Of a stretch of DNA of 64,000 bases, positions 34,468 through 44,042 are shown one piece after another. The stretch's first letter is position 1; the number at the start of each line of letters is the position of its first letter. The stretch is taken from contig JAVEXZ010000003.1 in assembly GCA_034003765.1 (NCBI GenBank), forward strand, positions 1-64,000, in the 5' to 3' direction. The notes beneath the pieces are model-generated. The model was not told where the DNA came from, ran no database searches, and worked only from the letters and a program-made list of their open reading frames with translations. This DNA comes from JAAZGD01 sp034003765 (GTDB lineage Bacteria; Bacillota; Clostridia; Peptostreptococcales; Anaerovoracaceae). Both the position numbers and the translations under genes were made by a program.

Positions 34468-35095
34468 AATCTAAGGCCTCCAATAATAAGGCGAGTTTTT
34501 TTAGGGCATTGGCCCGATGGCTTATTTCATTCTTCTTGTTGCTGGCAATTTCACCAAAAGTAAGGGATTCCCCTTGGGGGACAAAAAGGGAATCGTAGCC
34601 AAAACCACTGTCACCCCTTTCTTCCATTGCAATATGGCCTTGGCATTCCCCGCGTGCCACAAGAGCTTCTTTGTCAGGGTAGACCAAAGTAATAACCGAA
34701 ACGAACCTTCCTGTTCTTTTATCCCAGGGCACATCTTTCAATGCCTCCAATAATTTTTTGCGATTTGCCTCATCTGCACCTGGACCTTCTATACCAGCAT
34801 AACGAGCAGAGTATACTCCAGGAGCCCCTTGAAGAAAGTCAACTTCTAATCCAGAGTCATCAGAAACTGATGGTAAGCCAGTTAATTTCATGGTCTCGAA
34901 AGCCTTTTTAAAAGAATTAGCTTCGAAGGTATGCCCATCTTCAACCACATCAAAATCATCTGGTACTCCAGCTGCTTTTCGGGATATAACATTTAGACCA
35001 TATTTTTTAGTGATGGCATCGATTTCTATTATTTTATGGGGGTTGCTGGTGGCAGCAACTATTGTTGGTGTTTTCCTATTTGAGGACTCGCACAT
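34457..35095 (-). CDS. rdgB: XTP/dITP pyrophosphatase
   Basis: 212 residues. Ham1/RdgB family: TSNPHKIIEI (family SxNxxK), SDDSGLEVD, GVYSARYAG, and GFGYDSLF near the C terminus. Removes deaminated purine nucleotides. The start is ATG 35095, six bases after AAGGAG; a TTG five codons earlier lies over that site. Overlaps the serA end by 20 bases, so serA-rdgB-yihY form one operon. Confidence 0.94.
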   Translation of the reverse strand: MCESSNRKTPTIVAATSNPHKIIEIDAITKKYGLNVISRKAAGVPDDFDVVEDGHTFEANSFKKAFETMKLTGLPSVSDDSGLEVDFLQGAPGVYSARYAGIEGPGADEANRKKLLEALKDVPWDKRTGRFVSVITLVYPDKEALVARGECQGHIAMEERGDSGFGYDSLFVPQGESLTFGEIASNKKNEISHRANALKKLALLLEALDYES

Positions 35096-36251
35096 TGATA
35101 ACTCCTTCAACCTTAAGATTCTTCTTTAGCTGGCCTTCGTCAACGTCAGAATCAATATCCAAAAGAGTGTAGGCATAATCCCCCTTGCTTCGATTGTTCA
35201 TATTTGCGATGTTTATATTTAAGTCAGCCATAGCGCTGGTAATCTTCCCCAGTATGGTGGGTACGTTTTTATTCATAATACATATTCTTGCGTGAACTCC
35301 TCTTTTGAAGGGTCCTAGTGTGCACTCTGGGAAGTTTACTGATCTTTGAATGTTTCCGTTTTCTATATAATCCATAAGTTGTTCTGTAGCCATAATTGCA
35401 CAATTGTCTTCTGCTTCTTCTGTTGATGCTCCTAAGTGAGGGATCAATACTACCCCTTCTCTTCCTATTATTTTACCGTTAGGAAAATCTGTGATATATT
35501 TTCTTACCTTCTTGCTTTTTAGGGCTCCAATTAAATTGTCGTCATTAACTAGTTCTCCTCGGGAGAAGTTTAAGAAAACAACTCCTGTTTTCATTTCCTC
35601 AAAACGTTTTGAGTTAATCATATCCTTGGTGTCATTAATTGCAGGGATATGTATGGAGAGATAGTCGCAGTGAGGAAGGAGAGTGGAAAGATTATTTACA
35701 ACCGGCACCTTGTGGTCTAATTCATGGGCTGATGAAACAGTCATAAATGGATCGTAGCCCATTACCCTCATTCCTAAGCGAGTGGCACTGTTTGCTACTA
35801 AGACACCAATAGATCCTAGGCCAATAACTCCTAGAACCTTCCCCTTTAATTCCTTGCCAGCAAATTGAGCCTTGCCCTTTTCTACCATTGATGGAACATC
35901 TTGCTCAGGGACTCCTTTAAGAGTTTGGCTCCACTCTAAGGCTTCAGGAATATTTCTGGCTGCAAGGAGCATTCCAGCTATGACTAATTCCTTGACTGCG
36001 TTGGCATTTGCACCTGGAGTGTTGAACACTACTATGCCTTTTTCTGAGCATTGGGCTACTGGAATATTATTTACACCCGCTCCTGCTCTTGCAATTACCA
36101 TCAAATCTTGAGAAAAATTCATGGTGTGCATGTCCTGGCTTCTTACTAAAATGCCATGAGCCTCAGCTAGGTTATCTGTTAATGAATATTGGTCTGTAAG
36201 CTTGGCCAGTCCTACGGAAGATATGCTATTTAAGGTTGCTATTTTATACAT
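35076..36251 (-). CDS. serA: D-3-phosphoglycerate dehydrogenase, short ACT form
   Basis: 391 residues. Substrate domain, NAD-binding GLGSIGVLVANSA, catalytic Arg in NFSRGELV and His in PHLGAS, and a C-terminal ACT domain (ICIMNKNVPTILGKITSAMA). First step of serine synthesis from 3-phosphoglycerate. Divergent from serC, which does the next step; the promoters overlap in the 123-base gap. Confidence 0.94.
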   Translation of the reverse strand: MYKIATLNSISSVGLAKLTDQYSLTDNLAEAHGILVRSQDMHTMNFSQDLMVIARAGAGVNNIPVAQCSEKGIVVFNTPGANANAVKELVIAGMLLAARNIPEALEWSQTLKGVPEQDVPSMVEKGKAQFAGKELKGKVLGVIGLGSIGVLVANSATRLGMRVMGYDPFMTVSSAHELDHKVPVVNNLSTLLPHCDYLSIHIPAINDTKDMINSKRFEEMKTGVVFLNFSRGELVNDDNLIGALKSKKVRKYITDFPNGKIIGREGVVLIPHLGASTEEAEDNCAIMATEQLMDYIENGNIQRSVNFPECTLGPFKRGVHARICIMNKNVPTILGKITSAMADLNINIANMNNRSKGDYAYTLLDIDSDVDEGQLKKNLKVEGVINVRVLK

Positions 36252-36303
36252 TTTATCCTTTCTAAAACTCTGAAACTATAGTATTTGCAATGGATTTCGA
36301 TAT

Positions 36304-36342
36304 ATTATATCACTTTACCAAAGTGCCTACAAGTGGTATAAT
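36304..36342. promoter_or_regulatory. Overlapping divergent promoters of serA and serC
   Basis: Plus strand (serC): TTTACC 36314-36319, 17 bp, TATAAT 36337-36342. Minus strand (serA): TTGTAG 36327-36332, 17 bp, TATAAT 36304-36309. The elements interleave so that RNA polymerase cannot bind both at once. Confidence 0.7.
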
Positions 36343-36374
36343 AATTTATTAATGACTAAAAGGAGGTAGGATTC

Positions 36375-37463
36375 ATGAATGATGTTAGGGTGTTTAATTT
36401 TGCTGCAGGACCTTCACAGCTACCCTTAGAGGTATTAGAAGAAGCGTCCAAAGAGCTTATAAACTATAAGGGGTCTGGACAATCCGTGATGGAGATGAGC
36501 CATCGTTCAAAGGAATTTGAAGAGATACTCAATGATGCTGAGAAGAATCTTCGTAGCCTATTATTCATAGGGGATAATTATAGAATTGTATTTTTACAAG
36601 GTGGAGGGACCCTACAGTTTTCTATGGTGCCCCTAAACCTTCTTAGAAAATCCAAGAAGGCAGACTATGTGGTGACAGGCTCTTGGTCGAAAAAAGCATT
36701 CTCGGAAGCCGAAAAATATGGGGATGCTCTTGTAGTTGCTTCATCAGAGAAGGATAACTTTACCTGGATTCCCAAGTTGAAAAGAGAAGATTTTAGAGCT
36801 GATGCAGATTATGTACACATCACCCATAACAATACTATTTATGGTACAAGATTTTCTGAGATTCCAGACACGGGAGATATTCCACTAGTAGCGGATATGT
36901 CCTCAAGTATTCTTTCTCAAGAAATTGATGTGTCAAAATTCGGGTTAATTTATGCTGGTGCTCAGAAAAACATTGGGCCTTCTGGGGTTACTATAGCAAT
37001 TATTCGAGAAGATATAATTGGCCATGCACCAGATACCTGTCCTACTTACTTGGACTACAAGATTCATGTCGATAACAATAGCCTATATAATACCCCTCCT
37101 TGCTTTGGGATATACATTGCGGGAGAAGTTTTTAAGCTTCTATTAAAAAGAGGTGGTGTCAAGGCTATGGAAGAGATAAATCAAGAAAAAGCTTCTCTGC
37201 TCTATAGGGCAATTGAGGCCAGTTCGCTATACACTTGTCCTGTAAATGAAGAAGACCGTTCCTTGATGAACGTAGTTTTTGTGACTGGCAGTGAGGCTTT
37301 AGACAAAAAGTTTGTCTCTGAGGCAAAAGCTCAAGGAATGATTAACTTAGGAGGGCATAGGTCCATTGGGGGCATGAGAGCATCTATATATAATGCCATG
37401 CCAATGGAAGGTGTTAAGGCCCTAGTTGATTTTATGGATAAGTTTGAAAAAGCTAATAAATAA
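36375..37463 (+). CDS. serC: Phosphoserine aminotransferase
   Basis: 362 residues. FNFAAGPSQLP start, MEMSHRSKEF, TGSWSKKA, HITHNNTIYGT and the PLP lysine in YAGAQKNIGPSG. Second step of serine synthesis. AAGGAGG precedes the ATG. Followed by apgM after 20 bases, so the operon joins glycolytic 3-phosphoglycerate turnover with serine production. Confidence 0.96.
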   Translation: MNDVRVFNFAAGPSQLPLEVLEEASKELINYKGSGQSVMEMSHRSKEFEEILNDAEKNLRSLLFIGDNYRIVFLQGGGTLQFSMVPLNLLRKSKKADYVVTGSWSKKAFSEAEKYGDALVVASSEKDNFTWIPKLKREDFRADADYVHITHNNTIYGTRFSEIPDTGDIPLVADMSSSILSQEIDVSKFGLIYAGAQKNIGPSGVTIAIIREDIIGHAPDTCPTYLDYKIHVDNNSLYNTPPCFGIYIAGEVFKLLLKRGGVKAMEEINQEKASLLYRAIEASSLYTCPVNEEDRSLMNVVFVTGSEALDKKFVSEAKAQGMINLGGHRSIGGMRASIYNAMPMEGVKALVDFMDKFEKANK

Positions 37464-37483
37464 GGGGAAAATGGAGACGATTT

Positions 37484-38695
37484 ATGAAATACTTGATACT
37501 AGTTCCAGACGGTGCAGGAGACGATGAAATTGAGGCCCTTGAAGGAAGGACTCCCTTAGAAGTAGCAAAAATTCCCTACATGGATAGCTTAGGGGCAAGA
37601 GGGGAAGTTGGCAGCGTAGCCACAATCCCCCCAGGGATTGCCCCAGGGTCAGATGCGGCTAATCTTTCTGTAATGGGATATGATCCCGCTGTTTATCTAA
37701 CAGGCCGCTCTCCGCTGGAAGCTGCATCAATTGGGATTGAGATGAAGGATACAGATGTTGCATTCCGAACCAATATTATTACCCTAGTTGGAGATGGTGA
37801 ATATGAAAACCTGATTATTACGGATCATAGTGCTGGAGATATTTCCACCCAAGAAGCAGATCAATTAATCAAGGCTGTCAATGAGGCTTTTTCTGATGAT
37901 GAAATCAAATTTTATACAGGAACCAGTTATCGCCATTGTATGATAGTACGTAATGGTGAAAGCGATTTTGATTTAACGCCTCCTCATGATGTTCTTGGTA
38001 AAACCGTTAAGGACAACTTGCCAAAGGGAAAGGGTTCAGAATTCATAGAAACTATGATGAGGAAAAGTTACGAGATATTAAAAGACCATCCAGTAAACAT
38101 TTCCAGACGAGAAAGGGGCCTAAATCCAGCAAACACCCTATGGATTTGGGGGCAAGGTAAAAAACCTGCCCTTTCTAGCTTCTTTGAAAAGTATGGAATA
38201 AATGGTGGGGCAATATCTGCAGTAGATTTAATTAAAGGTATAGCTATTTGCGCTGGTCTTGAATCCATTGAAGTTGAAGGGGCAACGGGAACCTTACACA
38301 CTAACTTTGAAGGCAAAGCTCAAGCCACCATAGAAGCATTTAAAGGTGGTGCAGATTTTATTTATCTTCATTTAGAAGGGCCAGATGAGTGCTCCCACCA
38401 AGGAGATATGGATGGGAAAATACAGTGTTTGGAATTAATTGATGAAAAAGTGCTGAAACCAATATTAGAATACTTTGAGAAAAGTGGTGAAGACTACAAG
38501 ATTTTGGTGTTGCCAGATCATAAAACTCCCCTAAGTATAAGAACCCATTCTTCAGATCCTGTACCCTTTGTACTTTTTGATTCTAGGCTGAAAAGAGAAG
38601 CAAACTCCAACAAGCAATTTAATGAAAGAGCTGGAGCTATTGGTGTATTCTTCGAAAGCGGTCATAAATTAGCAGATTATTTTTTCAATGGGTAA
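37484..38695 (+). CDS. apgM: Cofactor-independent phosphoglycerate mutase, ApgM type
   Basis: 403 residues. Alkaline-phosphatase superfamily with LVPDGAGDD (metal Asp), the catalytic Ser in PGSDAANLSVMGYDP, DECSHQGD and VLPDHKTPLS metal sites. Archaeal-type iPGM interconverting 3- and 2-phosphoglycerate. The operon position after serC is consistent with control of the 3-phosphoglycerate pool. Confidence 0.92.
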   Translation: MKYLILVPDGAGDDEIEALEGRTPLEVAKIPYMDSLGARGEVGSVATIPPGIAPGSDAANLSVMGYDPAVYLTGRSPLEAASIGIEMKDTDVAFRTNIITLVGDGEYENLIITDHSAGDISTQEADQLIKAVNEAFSDDEIKFYTGTSYRHCMIVRNGESDFDLTPPHDVLGKTVKDNLPKGKGSEFIETMMRKSYEILKDHPVNISRRERGLNPANTLWIWGQGKKPALSSFFEKYGINGGAISAVDLIKGIAICAGLESIEVEGATGTLHTNFEGKAQATIEAFKGGADFIYLHLEGPDECSHQGDMDGKIQCLELIDEKVLKPILEYFEKSGEDYKILVLPDHKTPLSIRTHSSDPVPFVLFDSRLKREANSNKQFNERAGAIGVFFESGHKLADYFFNG

Positions 38696-38707
38696 GGAGC
38701 AAATTGA

Positions 38708-40096
38708 ATGAGAGCATTGACTAGAATGTGGGAAAAACTGGGCTTATGGATAATGGTGATTTGCATACTGGGCCTTCTAACCACCACCACACCTTCCACT
38801 GCCTTTGGAGTTACAGAAACTCCTCCTATTATGGGTTCTGCCGCATGCGTAATAGATGCTTGGACAGGAATTGTAATTTATGATAAAGATGGGAAGGTTC
38901 AAAGAGCCCCTGCTAGCACAACTAAGATGATTACTTGCCTGTTGGTCTTAGAGAATTTAAACTTGGAAACTCAGGTTATAATCGATAAGGAAGTTATTGC
39001 TACAAAGGGTAATACTTTGGAATTCAAAGAGGGAGAGATCCTTTCTGTAAAAGATTTGGTCTATGGAATGATGGTATATTCAGCTAATGACGCAGCTGTA
39101 GCTCTAGCAAAAGAGGTGTCAGGGTCTATTCCTGCCTTCGTAGATTTGATGAACATGAGAGCAAAAGAGTTAGGGGCTGAGAATACTAATTTTCTTAATC
39201 CCCATGGGCTTACTGAAACGGGCCATGTTTCAACGGCTTACGACTTAGCCATGATTGCAAGGGGTTGCATGGAAAACGAATTATTCCGTACCATCTGCAA
39301 AACTCCCTCCTATAAAATGTCGGCTAATTTCAAGTCTCCAGAGAGAGAGATTTACACTACCAACCTACTTCTTACAGAAGATCCTATTATGGTAACTGTT
39401 GGTGGGATTTTGAGGCCTGTAAAGTACGATTCATGTGTGGGTATCAAAACCGGCTTTACCCTAGCTGCTGGTAACTGTTTGGTTGCCGCCGCCACAAAAA
39501 ATGGAACCACATTTATAAGTGTGGTCTTAAATAGTGGTGAACTTGAAAGGTTTTCTGACTCGATAGCTTTGCTGGATTGGAGTTACGATAATTATCGCAG
39601 CAATCAAACAGTTGTAAAAGGTGAACCTGTTGATAAGGTTAAGATCAAGGGTGGAGCCATTTTGAATGCGCCAATGGTTGGAGATCGAGACCATTTTCTA
39701 CTTATACCTAACGATGCTGCGGATTCTGTTGTGACCACAAAAGTGATTTTAGAAAAAGGTTTAAGTGCACCTATATCTAAAGGAGCAATAGTGGGAAAAA
39801 TCGAGGTTTACGAAGGGGATCGGTTGGTAGACACTATAAATGGTGTCTTGGAAGAGGATATTATCCAAGGTACGTTTTTAACAAAAGTAGGGATTCCAGA
39901 CAAATTTGGAAAGCCTATAATAATATTTTTTGTTGGGATTTTGGCACTGTTAATTCTCTTTGTTTTTACAATCATAGTTGCTAGAATAATTGTTAAGAGG
40001 AAAAAGGCACGAAGAAGGCGGGAACGAGCTTTAGAAATAGCTCAGAAGAGAATAGCTGAGGCGCAAGATAAGGAAAAAAGAAACTGGCGATACTAA
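38708..40096 (+). CDS. dacF: D-alanyl-D-alanine carboxypeptidase
   Basis: 462 residues. Signal peptide (LWIMVICILGLLTTTT...), penicillin-binding fold with SxxK in PASTTKMIT, SxN in SANDAAVAL and KTG in GIKTGFTLAAG, a PBP5-like beta domain, and a C-terminal membrane helix (~405-430) followed by an Arg/Lys-rich tail. Trims the terminal D-Ala from peptidoglycan. AAGGAG precedes the ATG. The transmembrane C terminus replaces the amphipathic helix common in this family. The dacF name is by likeness only. Confidence 0.88.
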   Translation: MRALTRMWEKLGLWIMVICILGLLTTTTPSTAFGVTETPPIMGSAACVIDAWTGIVIYDKDGKVQRAPASTTKMITCLLVLENLNLETQVIIDKEVIATKGNTLEFKEGEILSVKDLVYGMMVYSANDAAVALAKEVSGSIPAFVDLMNMRAKELGAENTNFLNPHGLTETGHVSTAYDLAMIARGCMENELFRTICKTPSYKMSANFKSPEREIYTTNLLLTEDPIMVTVGGILRPVKYDSCVGIKTGFTLAAGNCLVAAATKNGTTFISVVLNSGELERFSDSIALLDWSYDNYRSNQTVVKGEPVDKVKIKGGAILNAPMVGDRDHFLLIPNDAADSVVTTKVILEKGLSAPISKGAIVGKIEVYEGDRLVDTINGVLEEDIIQGTFLTKVGIPDKFGKPIIIFFVGILALLILFVFTIIVARIIVKRKKARRRRERALEIAQKRIAEAQDKEKRNWRY

Positions 40097-40097
40097 G

Positions 40098-41621
40098 ATG
40101 TTTGATATCAATGAAAACCTAAAAAAACTCCCGGACAGGCCGGGAGTTTATATACACAAAGACAAAGGTGGCCGAATAATATACGTGGGCAAGGCTTCCT
40201 CTTTAAAGAATAGGGTCCGCCAATACTTTGGTTCTCTAAAAAACATGGAGCCAAAGAGTCGGGCTATGGTTGCCAAAATCGCAAGCTTTGAATATATAGA
40301 AACTACCACTGAGATGGAAGCCCTTATATTAGAGTGCAATCTCATAAAGAAGTACATGCCCAAATATAATATATTGCTTCGAGATGATAAAACGTACCCA
40401 TATATCAAGATGACTTTAGGGGAGGAGTATCCAAGGCTTTTGAAAACAAGGTTGGTAAAGGATGACGGAAGCCGTTACTTTGGACCCTATGCAAACACAA
40501 ATGCAGTTAATCAAATGGTGGATTTGCTTAATGGAATATATGGGCTAAAACGCTGCTCTACAACCTTCGACCTGGCCCAGAAAGTATATAAACCCTGTCT
40601 GAATTATCACATTAAGCAGTGCCAAGGTATTTGCACAGGCAAGGTGACACCTGAAGTGTATAAGGAAGGGGTTGATGCAGTAATGGACTTCCTCTCTGAC
40701 AGAAAAAAACCCTTAAGAGCTCAGCTAAAGAATAAAATGAGATCAGCTTCTGAAAACCAGGCCTACGAAGAAGCAGCCTATTATCGGGATTTAATGGCGG
40801 CAGCGGAAGCCATACTTGAGTTAGCTACAAGCCCTATTGCCAAATCCGTTAGGCTGGATGCAGAAAAGAAAGCCAAAGATGAATCCCTAGAAGAAAAAAA
40901 GAAAGCCCAAAAAGATAAAGAAGAGTATTTGAGCCGAAGACTCCATGAGATTACAAATCCAGAAGAACCATACCAACACCAACAACTTAGGATAGAAGCC
41001 TACGACGTATCAACAGGAAATGGGGTAGATACTGTAGGTGCCATGGTTGTATTTTTAGGAGGGAAAAGCGCTAAAAAGAGCTATCGAAGATTCAAGGTGC
41101 GAACTGAAGGGGTGGATGATTATGGTTCACTTCAAGAAGTCCTTTTCCGTAGGCTAAAACGTGGGATAGATGGGGACCCGGGATTTGTTCCTTTACCAGA
41201 TATTATCTTAATGGACGGAGGAAAAGGTCATGTTTCTGCTGCAGAAAAAGTGATGAAGGCACTTAATCTAGACCTAGCAGTTATGGGAATGGTTAAGGAT
41301 GACAAACACCGCACAAGGGCTCTTGTTTGGGGCGAAGATGAGATTGAGCTAAAGAAGGAAAAGGGACTATACAATGCTATTGGGAACATACAGGAAGAGG
41401 TTCATCGCTTTGCGATAGAATACCATAGGAAGCGTCAGGAAAAGGGTATTAGCCACTCTGTTTTAGATGGCATTGAAGGAATAGGGCCGGCTAAGCGAAA
41501 TTCCTTACTACAACACTTTAAAGGTATTGATGAAATTAAGGGAGCAAGACCAGAGGAACTGATGGAAGTTAGGGGAATCAGTCAGAATCTGGCTATGAAG
41601 ATTTATGAATATTTCAATTGA
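40098..41621 (+). CDS. uvrC: Excinuclease subunit C, short form
   Basis: 507 residues against ~600 usual. N-terminal GIY-YIG nuclease (PGVYIHKDKGGRIIYVGKAS), four Cys at the Fe-S position (RCSTTF... to GICTG), UVR segment (AYEEAAYYRDLM), then the RNase H-like nuclease with Asp in IEAYDVS, LMDGGKGH and RFAIEYHRKRQ, and two C-terminal helix-hairpin-helix motifs. The linker between the UVR and second nuclease domains is short and Lys/Glu-rich, and the usual DISH motif reads DVST. One base after dacF. The catalytic Asp/Asp/His set looks present. Confidence 0.88.
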   Translation: MFDINENLKKLPDRPGVYIHKDKGGRIIYVGKASSLKNRVRQYFGSLKNMEPKSRAMVAKIASFEYIETTTEMEALILECNLIKKYMPKYNILLRDDKTYPYIKMTLGEEYPRLLKTRLVKDDGSRYFGPYANTNAVNQMVDLLNGIYGLKRCSTTFDLAQKVYKPCLNYHIKQCQGICTGKVTPEVYKEGVDAVMDFLSDRKKPLRAQLKNKMRSASENQAYEEAAYYRDLMAAAEAILELATSPIAKSVRLDAEKKAKDESLEEKKKAQKDKEEYLSRRLHEITNPEEPYQHQQLRIEAYDVSTGNGVDTVGAMVVFLGGKSAKKSYRRFKVRTEGVDDYGSLQEVLFRRLKRGIDGDPGFVPLPDIILMDGGKGHVSAAEKVMKALNLDLAVMGMVKDDKHRTRALVWGEDEIELKKEKGLYNAIGNIQEEVHRFAIEYHRKRQEKGISHSVLDGIEGIGPAKRNSLLQHFKGIDEIKGARPEELMEVRGISQNLAMKIYEYFN

Positions 41622-41684
41622 AAATCTTATTCTTGCGTGGTATAGTGTACCCAAGATAACCTTAATAAAGATGGAGGGTCCAAA

Positions 41685-41975
41685 ATGACAGAGAAAGAGA
41701 AACAAGAATTAGAAGTTGACGAAGCTGATATAATTACCCTTGAGTTTGATGATGGTGAGGATGTAGAATGCGAAATCATGGGCATTTTCGATGTAGATGG
41801 TAAAGAGTATATTGCGCTGGTTCCATTAGATGGTTCTGATGATGTGTATATCTATGGATACAAAGAACAGGGTGAAGATGAGTTTGAGCTTATTGACATC
41901 GACGATGACAAAGAATTTGAAAAAGTGGTTGCTGAATTCGACAAAATTGTTGACGAAGAAGAAACCGAAGAATAA
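41685..41975 (+). CDS. DUF1292 (YrzB-like) acidic protein
   Basis: 96 residues, very acidic. The central ITLEFDDGEDVECEIMGIFD and EYIALVPLD are the DUF1292 signature found across Firmicutes; function unknown. In many genomes it neighbours DNA/RNA repair genes. GGAGGG precedes the ATG and a strong terminator follows. Confidence 0.88.
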   Translation: MTEKEKQELEVDEADIITLEFDDGEDVECEIMGIFDVDGKEYIALVPLDGSDDVYIYGYKEQGEDEFELIDIDDDKEFEKVVAEFDKIVDEEETEE

Positions 41976-41992
41976 GAGACAAGAAAACAGAG

Positions 41993-42023
41993 AGAGAGGT
42001 TGATCAAATCAACCTCTCTTTTT
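41993..42023 (+). terminator. Intrinsic terminator
   Basis: AGAGAGGTTGAT / ATCAACCTCTCT stem with a CAA loop and T run, 18 bases after the DUF1292 gene. Confidence 0.92.
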
Positions 42024-42087
42024 AAGTGTCTCTATCATGGCTGTAATATAATGAAGCATATCTAATCCATAGCTTTATTTTATATTG

Positions 42088-42229
42088 TCGCCTATCTTTA
42101 CGGATCATTATTATTGTAATAGCTAGAACTAGCGGCTTCTTTTACGGATCATTGTAATATCTTAGAGCTTGCTGTCTCGGCTTTGTCGCCAAGCTAGAAC
42201 TAGCGTCTACTTTTACGGATCATTGTAAT
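42088..42229. repeat. ~71-bp repeat made from a small gene's 3' end
   Basis: AGCTAGAACTAGCG, six variable bases and TTTACGGATCATTGTAAT occur at 42121-42158 and again at 42192-42229, and a partial third copy (GTCGCC..., TTTACGGATCATT) starts near 42088. The 42192 copy contains the last ten codons and stop of the minus-strand membrane protein gene; the others lie beyond its stop. Confidence 0.85.
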
Positions 42230-42388
42230 ACCGAAAAATGTTAAGAGAAGGGCTCCCGTCATATAGTAAGATGTAAAACCCCTAGTTATCAATCCATTTA
42301 TTGCAATTGCTCCGCAAACTAATAGTAATATTCCGAAGGCCAGTGTCTTTGGTTCTTTATTCTGTATCCATTTCTTTAATAAATTCAT
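42200..42388 (-). CDS. Small two-helix membrane protein
   Basis: 62 residues: a basic start, two hydrophobic helices (~18-33 and ~40-55) and a basic end IRKSRR. AGGGGGAT six bases before the ATG supports it as real. No family recognised. Its last codons and stop belong to the downstream repeat. It sits alone between the DUF1292 terminator and the FAD-protein gene. Confidence 0.65.
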   Translation of the reverse strand: MNLLKKWIQNKEPKTLAFGILLLVCGAIAINGLITRGFTSYYMTGALLLTFFGITMIRKSRR

Positions 42389-42511
42389 ATAATCCCCCTA
42401 AAAGCATTTAAGCTATTCTACATTTAATTCTTAGGATAGTATAGCACAAAAATATGGTTAATATGATATAATAATCTTGCTGTTTAGAAAGGCTCTTATA
42501 GGAGGTTTAAA

Positions 42512-43897
42512 ATGAAGAAATACGACATTATCATAATCGGTGCTGGTGCTAGCGGCGTTTTTATGTCTTATGAATTAACAAAAATTCATAATACCGCGTC
42601 AGTATTGATGATCGACAAGGGGGCTCCCTTAGAAGAAAGAATGTGCCCCATCAAAATAGGTAAGACCCAAACATGCATAAGGTGTAATCCATGTCATATT
42701 ATGAATGGTTACGGTGGAGCGGGTACCCTATCAGATGGAAAATATAATATTACCACAGAATTTGGAGGAGACTTGCATGCCTATGTAGGGGTAGAACAAG
42801 CACTTGAATTGATGGAGTACGTAGATTCTGTTTTGTGCGAAATGGGGGGAAGTGAAGCCAAACTATATAGCACAGGTCAATCGGATCTTAGACGAATTGC
42901 CCTACAAAACAATCTCAAGTTACTTGATGCCAAGGTAAGGCATCTTGGGACTGATAGAAATATGGAAATATTGAAAAAAATATATGATTATACAAAGGAT
43001 CGTATAGACATTATATTTAATACCACAGTGGATAGGGTCAACAAGTTAGATGATGGTACATTCCATGTTGTGGACAAAAATGGCCAAGAGTACTTCGCAG
43101 CTGATTTAGTTATGGCCACGGGAAGGTCTGGTTCTAAATGGGGGGCTGAAGTATGTGAAAAACTTGGGATCGGCCAAAAAAACAATAGAGTTGATATAGG
43201 GGTAAGAGTAGAGTTGCCAGCAGTTATCTTTAAGCATATTACAGATGATGTCTACGAAAGCAAGCTGGTTTATAAAACTGACAAGTATAATGATATGGTT
43301 CGCACATTTTGCATGAACCCTTACGGGGAAGTGGTTACAGAAAATACCAATGGAATTGTAACCGTTAACGGACATAGCTATTCAGATCCTGCTTTTCACA
43401 CGGAAAACACCAACTTTGCCCTACTTGTTAGCAATCATTTTACAGAACCCTTTCGAGACTCCAATGAATATGGTGAGTCTATAGCACGTTTAAGCAATAT
43501 GCTGGGGGGAGGGGTTCTTCTCCAAAGGTTTGGGGACTTAGTAAAAGGTAGGAGAAGTAGCGATAGGCGTATGGCCAAGTGCTTTACTAGACCAACCCTA
43601 AAGGCAACACCTGGAGACTTATCTTTGGTTATTCCTAAGAGGCAGCTAGACAATATTATTGAGATGATTTATGCACTAGATAAAATTGCTCCAGGAACCG
43701 CCAATGAAGATACCCTGCTTTATGGGGTAGAGGTTAAATTCTATAACTCAAAGGTGGAGGTGGACTATAACCTTGAAACTAGCATAAAGAATTTTTACGT
43801 TCTTGGAGATGGATCAGGAGTTACTCACTCACTATCTCAAGCATCTGCCAGCGGAGTTCTTGTAGGCCGGATTTTAGCGGAAAAATATAAGGAATAA
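42512..43897 (+). CDS. FAD-dependent dehydrogenase (COG2509-like)
   Basis: 461 residues. N-terminal dinucleotide fold IIIGAGASGVFMSYEL, a Cys-rich stretch (CPIKIGKTQTCIRCNPCHIM), GYGGAGTLSDGKYN, VMATGRSG, and C-terminal NFYVLGDGSGVTHSLSQA. This matches the widespread uncharacterised FAD dehydrogenase group. The four Cys in the N-terminal third may be redox or metal related. AGGAGG precedes the ATG. Monocistronic, with a terminator after it. Confidence 0.85.
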   Translation: MKKYDIIIIGAGASGVFMSYELTKIHNTASVLMIDKGAPLEERMCPIKIGKTQTCIRCNPCHIMNGYGGAGTLSDGKYNITTEFGGDLHAYVGVEQALELMEYVDSVLCEMGGSEAKLYSTGQSDLRRIALQNNLKLLDAKVRHLGTDRNMEILKKIYDYTKDRIDIIFNTTVDRVNKLDDGTFHVVDKNGQEYFAADLVMATGRSGSKWGAEVCEKLGIGQKNNRVDIGVRVELPAVIFKHITDDVYESKLVYKTDKYNDMVRTFCMNPYGEVVTENTNGIVTVNGHSYSDPAFHTENTNFALLVSNHFTEPFRDSNEYGESIARLSNMLGGGVLLQRFGDLVKGRRSSDRRMAKCFTRPTLKATPGDLSLVIPKRQLDNIIEMIYALDKIAPGTANEDTLLYGVEVKFYNSKVEVDYNLETSIKNFYVLGDGSGVTHSLSQASASGVLVGRILAEKYKE

Positions 43898-43930
43898 GAT
43901 AAATAAATAACCCCATAGCAACAAATCAAT

Positions 43931-43968
43931 AAAAAGGAAGATATTCCAAGAGGAGCATCTTCCTTTTT
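43931..43968. terminator. Bidirectional terminator
   Basis: AAAAAGGAAGAT / ATCTTCCTTTTTT stem between the FAD-protein gene and the convergent pspC-like gene. Confidence 0.88.
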
Positions 43969-44042
43969 TGATAGTATAGACATTACATTCTAATATCTTA
44001 TTGCATAACCCTTTACAAATCTTGTCACTTAGATCAATCTGA

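Noticed and set aside
36264..36278. CodY box in the serA leader (AAAACTCTGAAACTA)
   Set aside because: Only 10 of 15 positions match, within what AT-rich DNA gives by chance.
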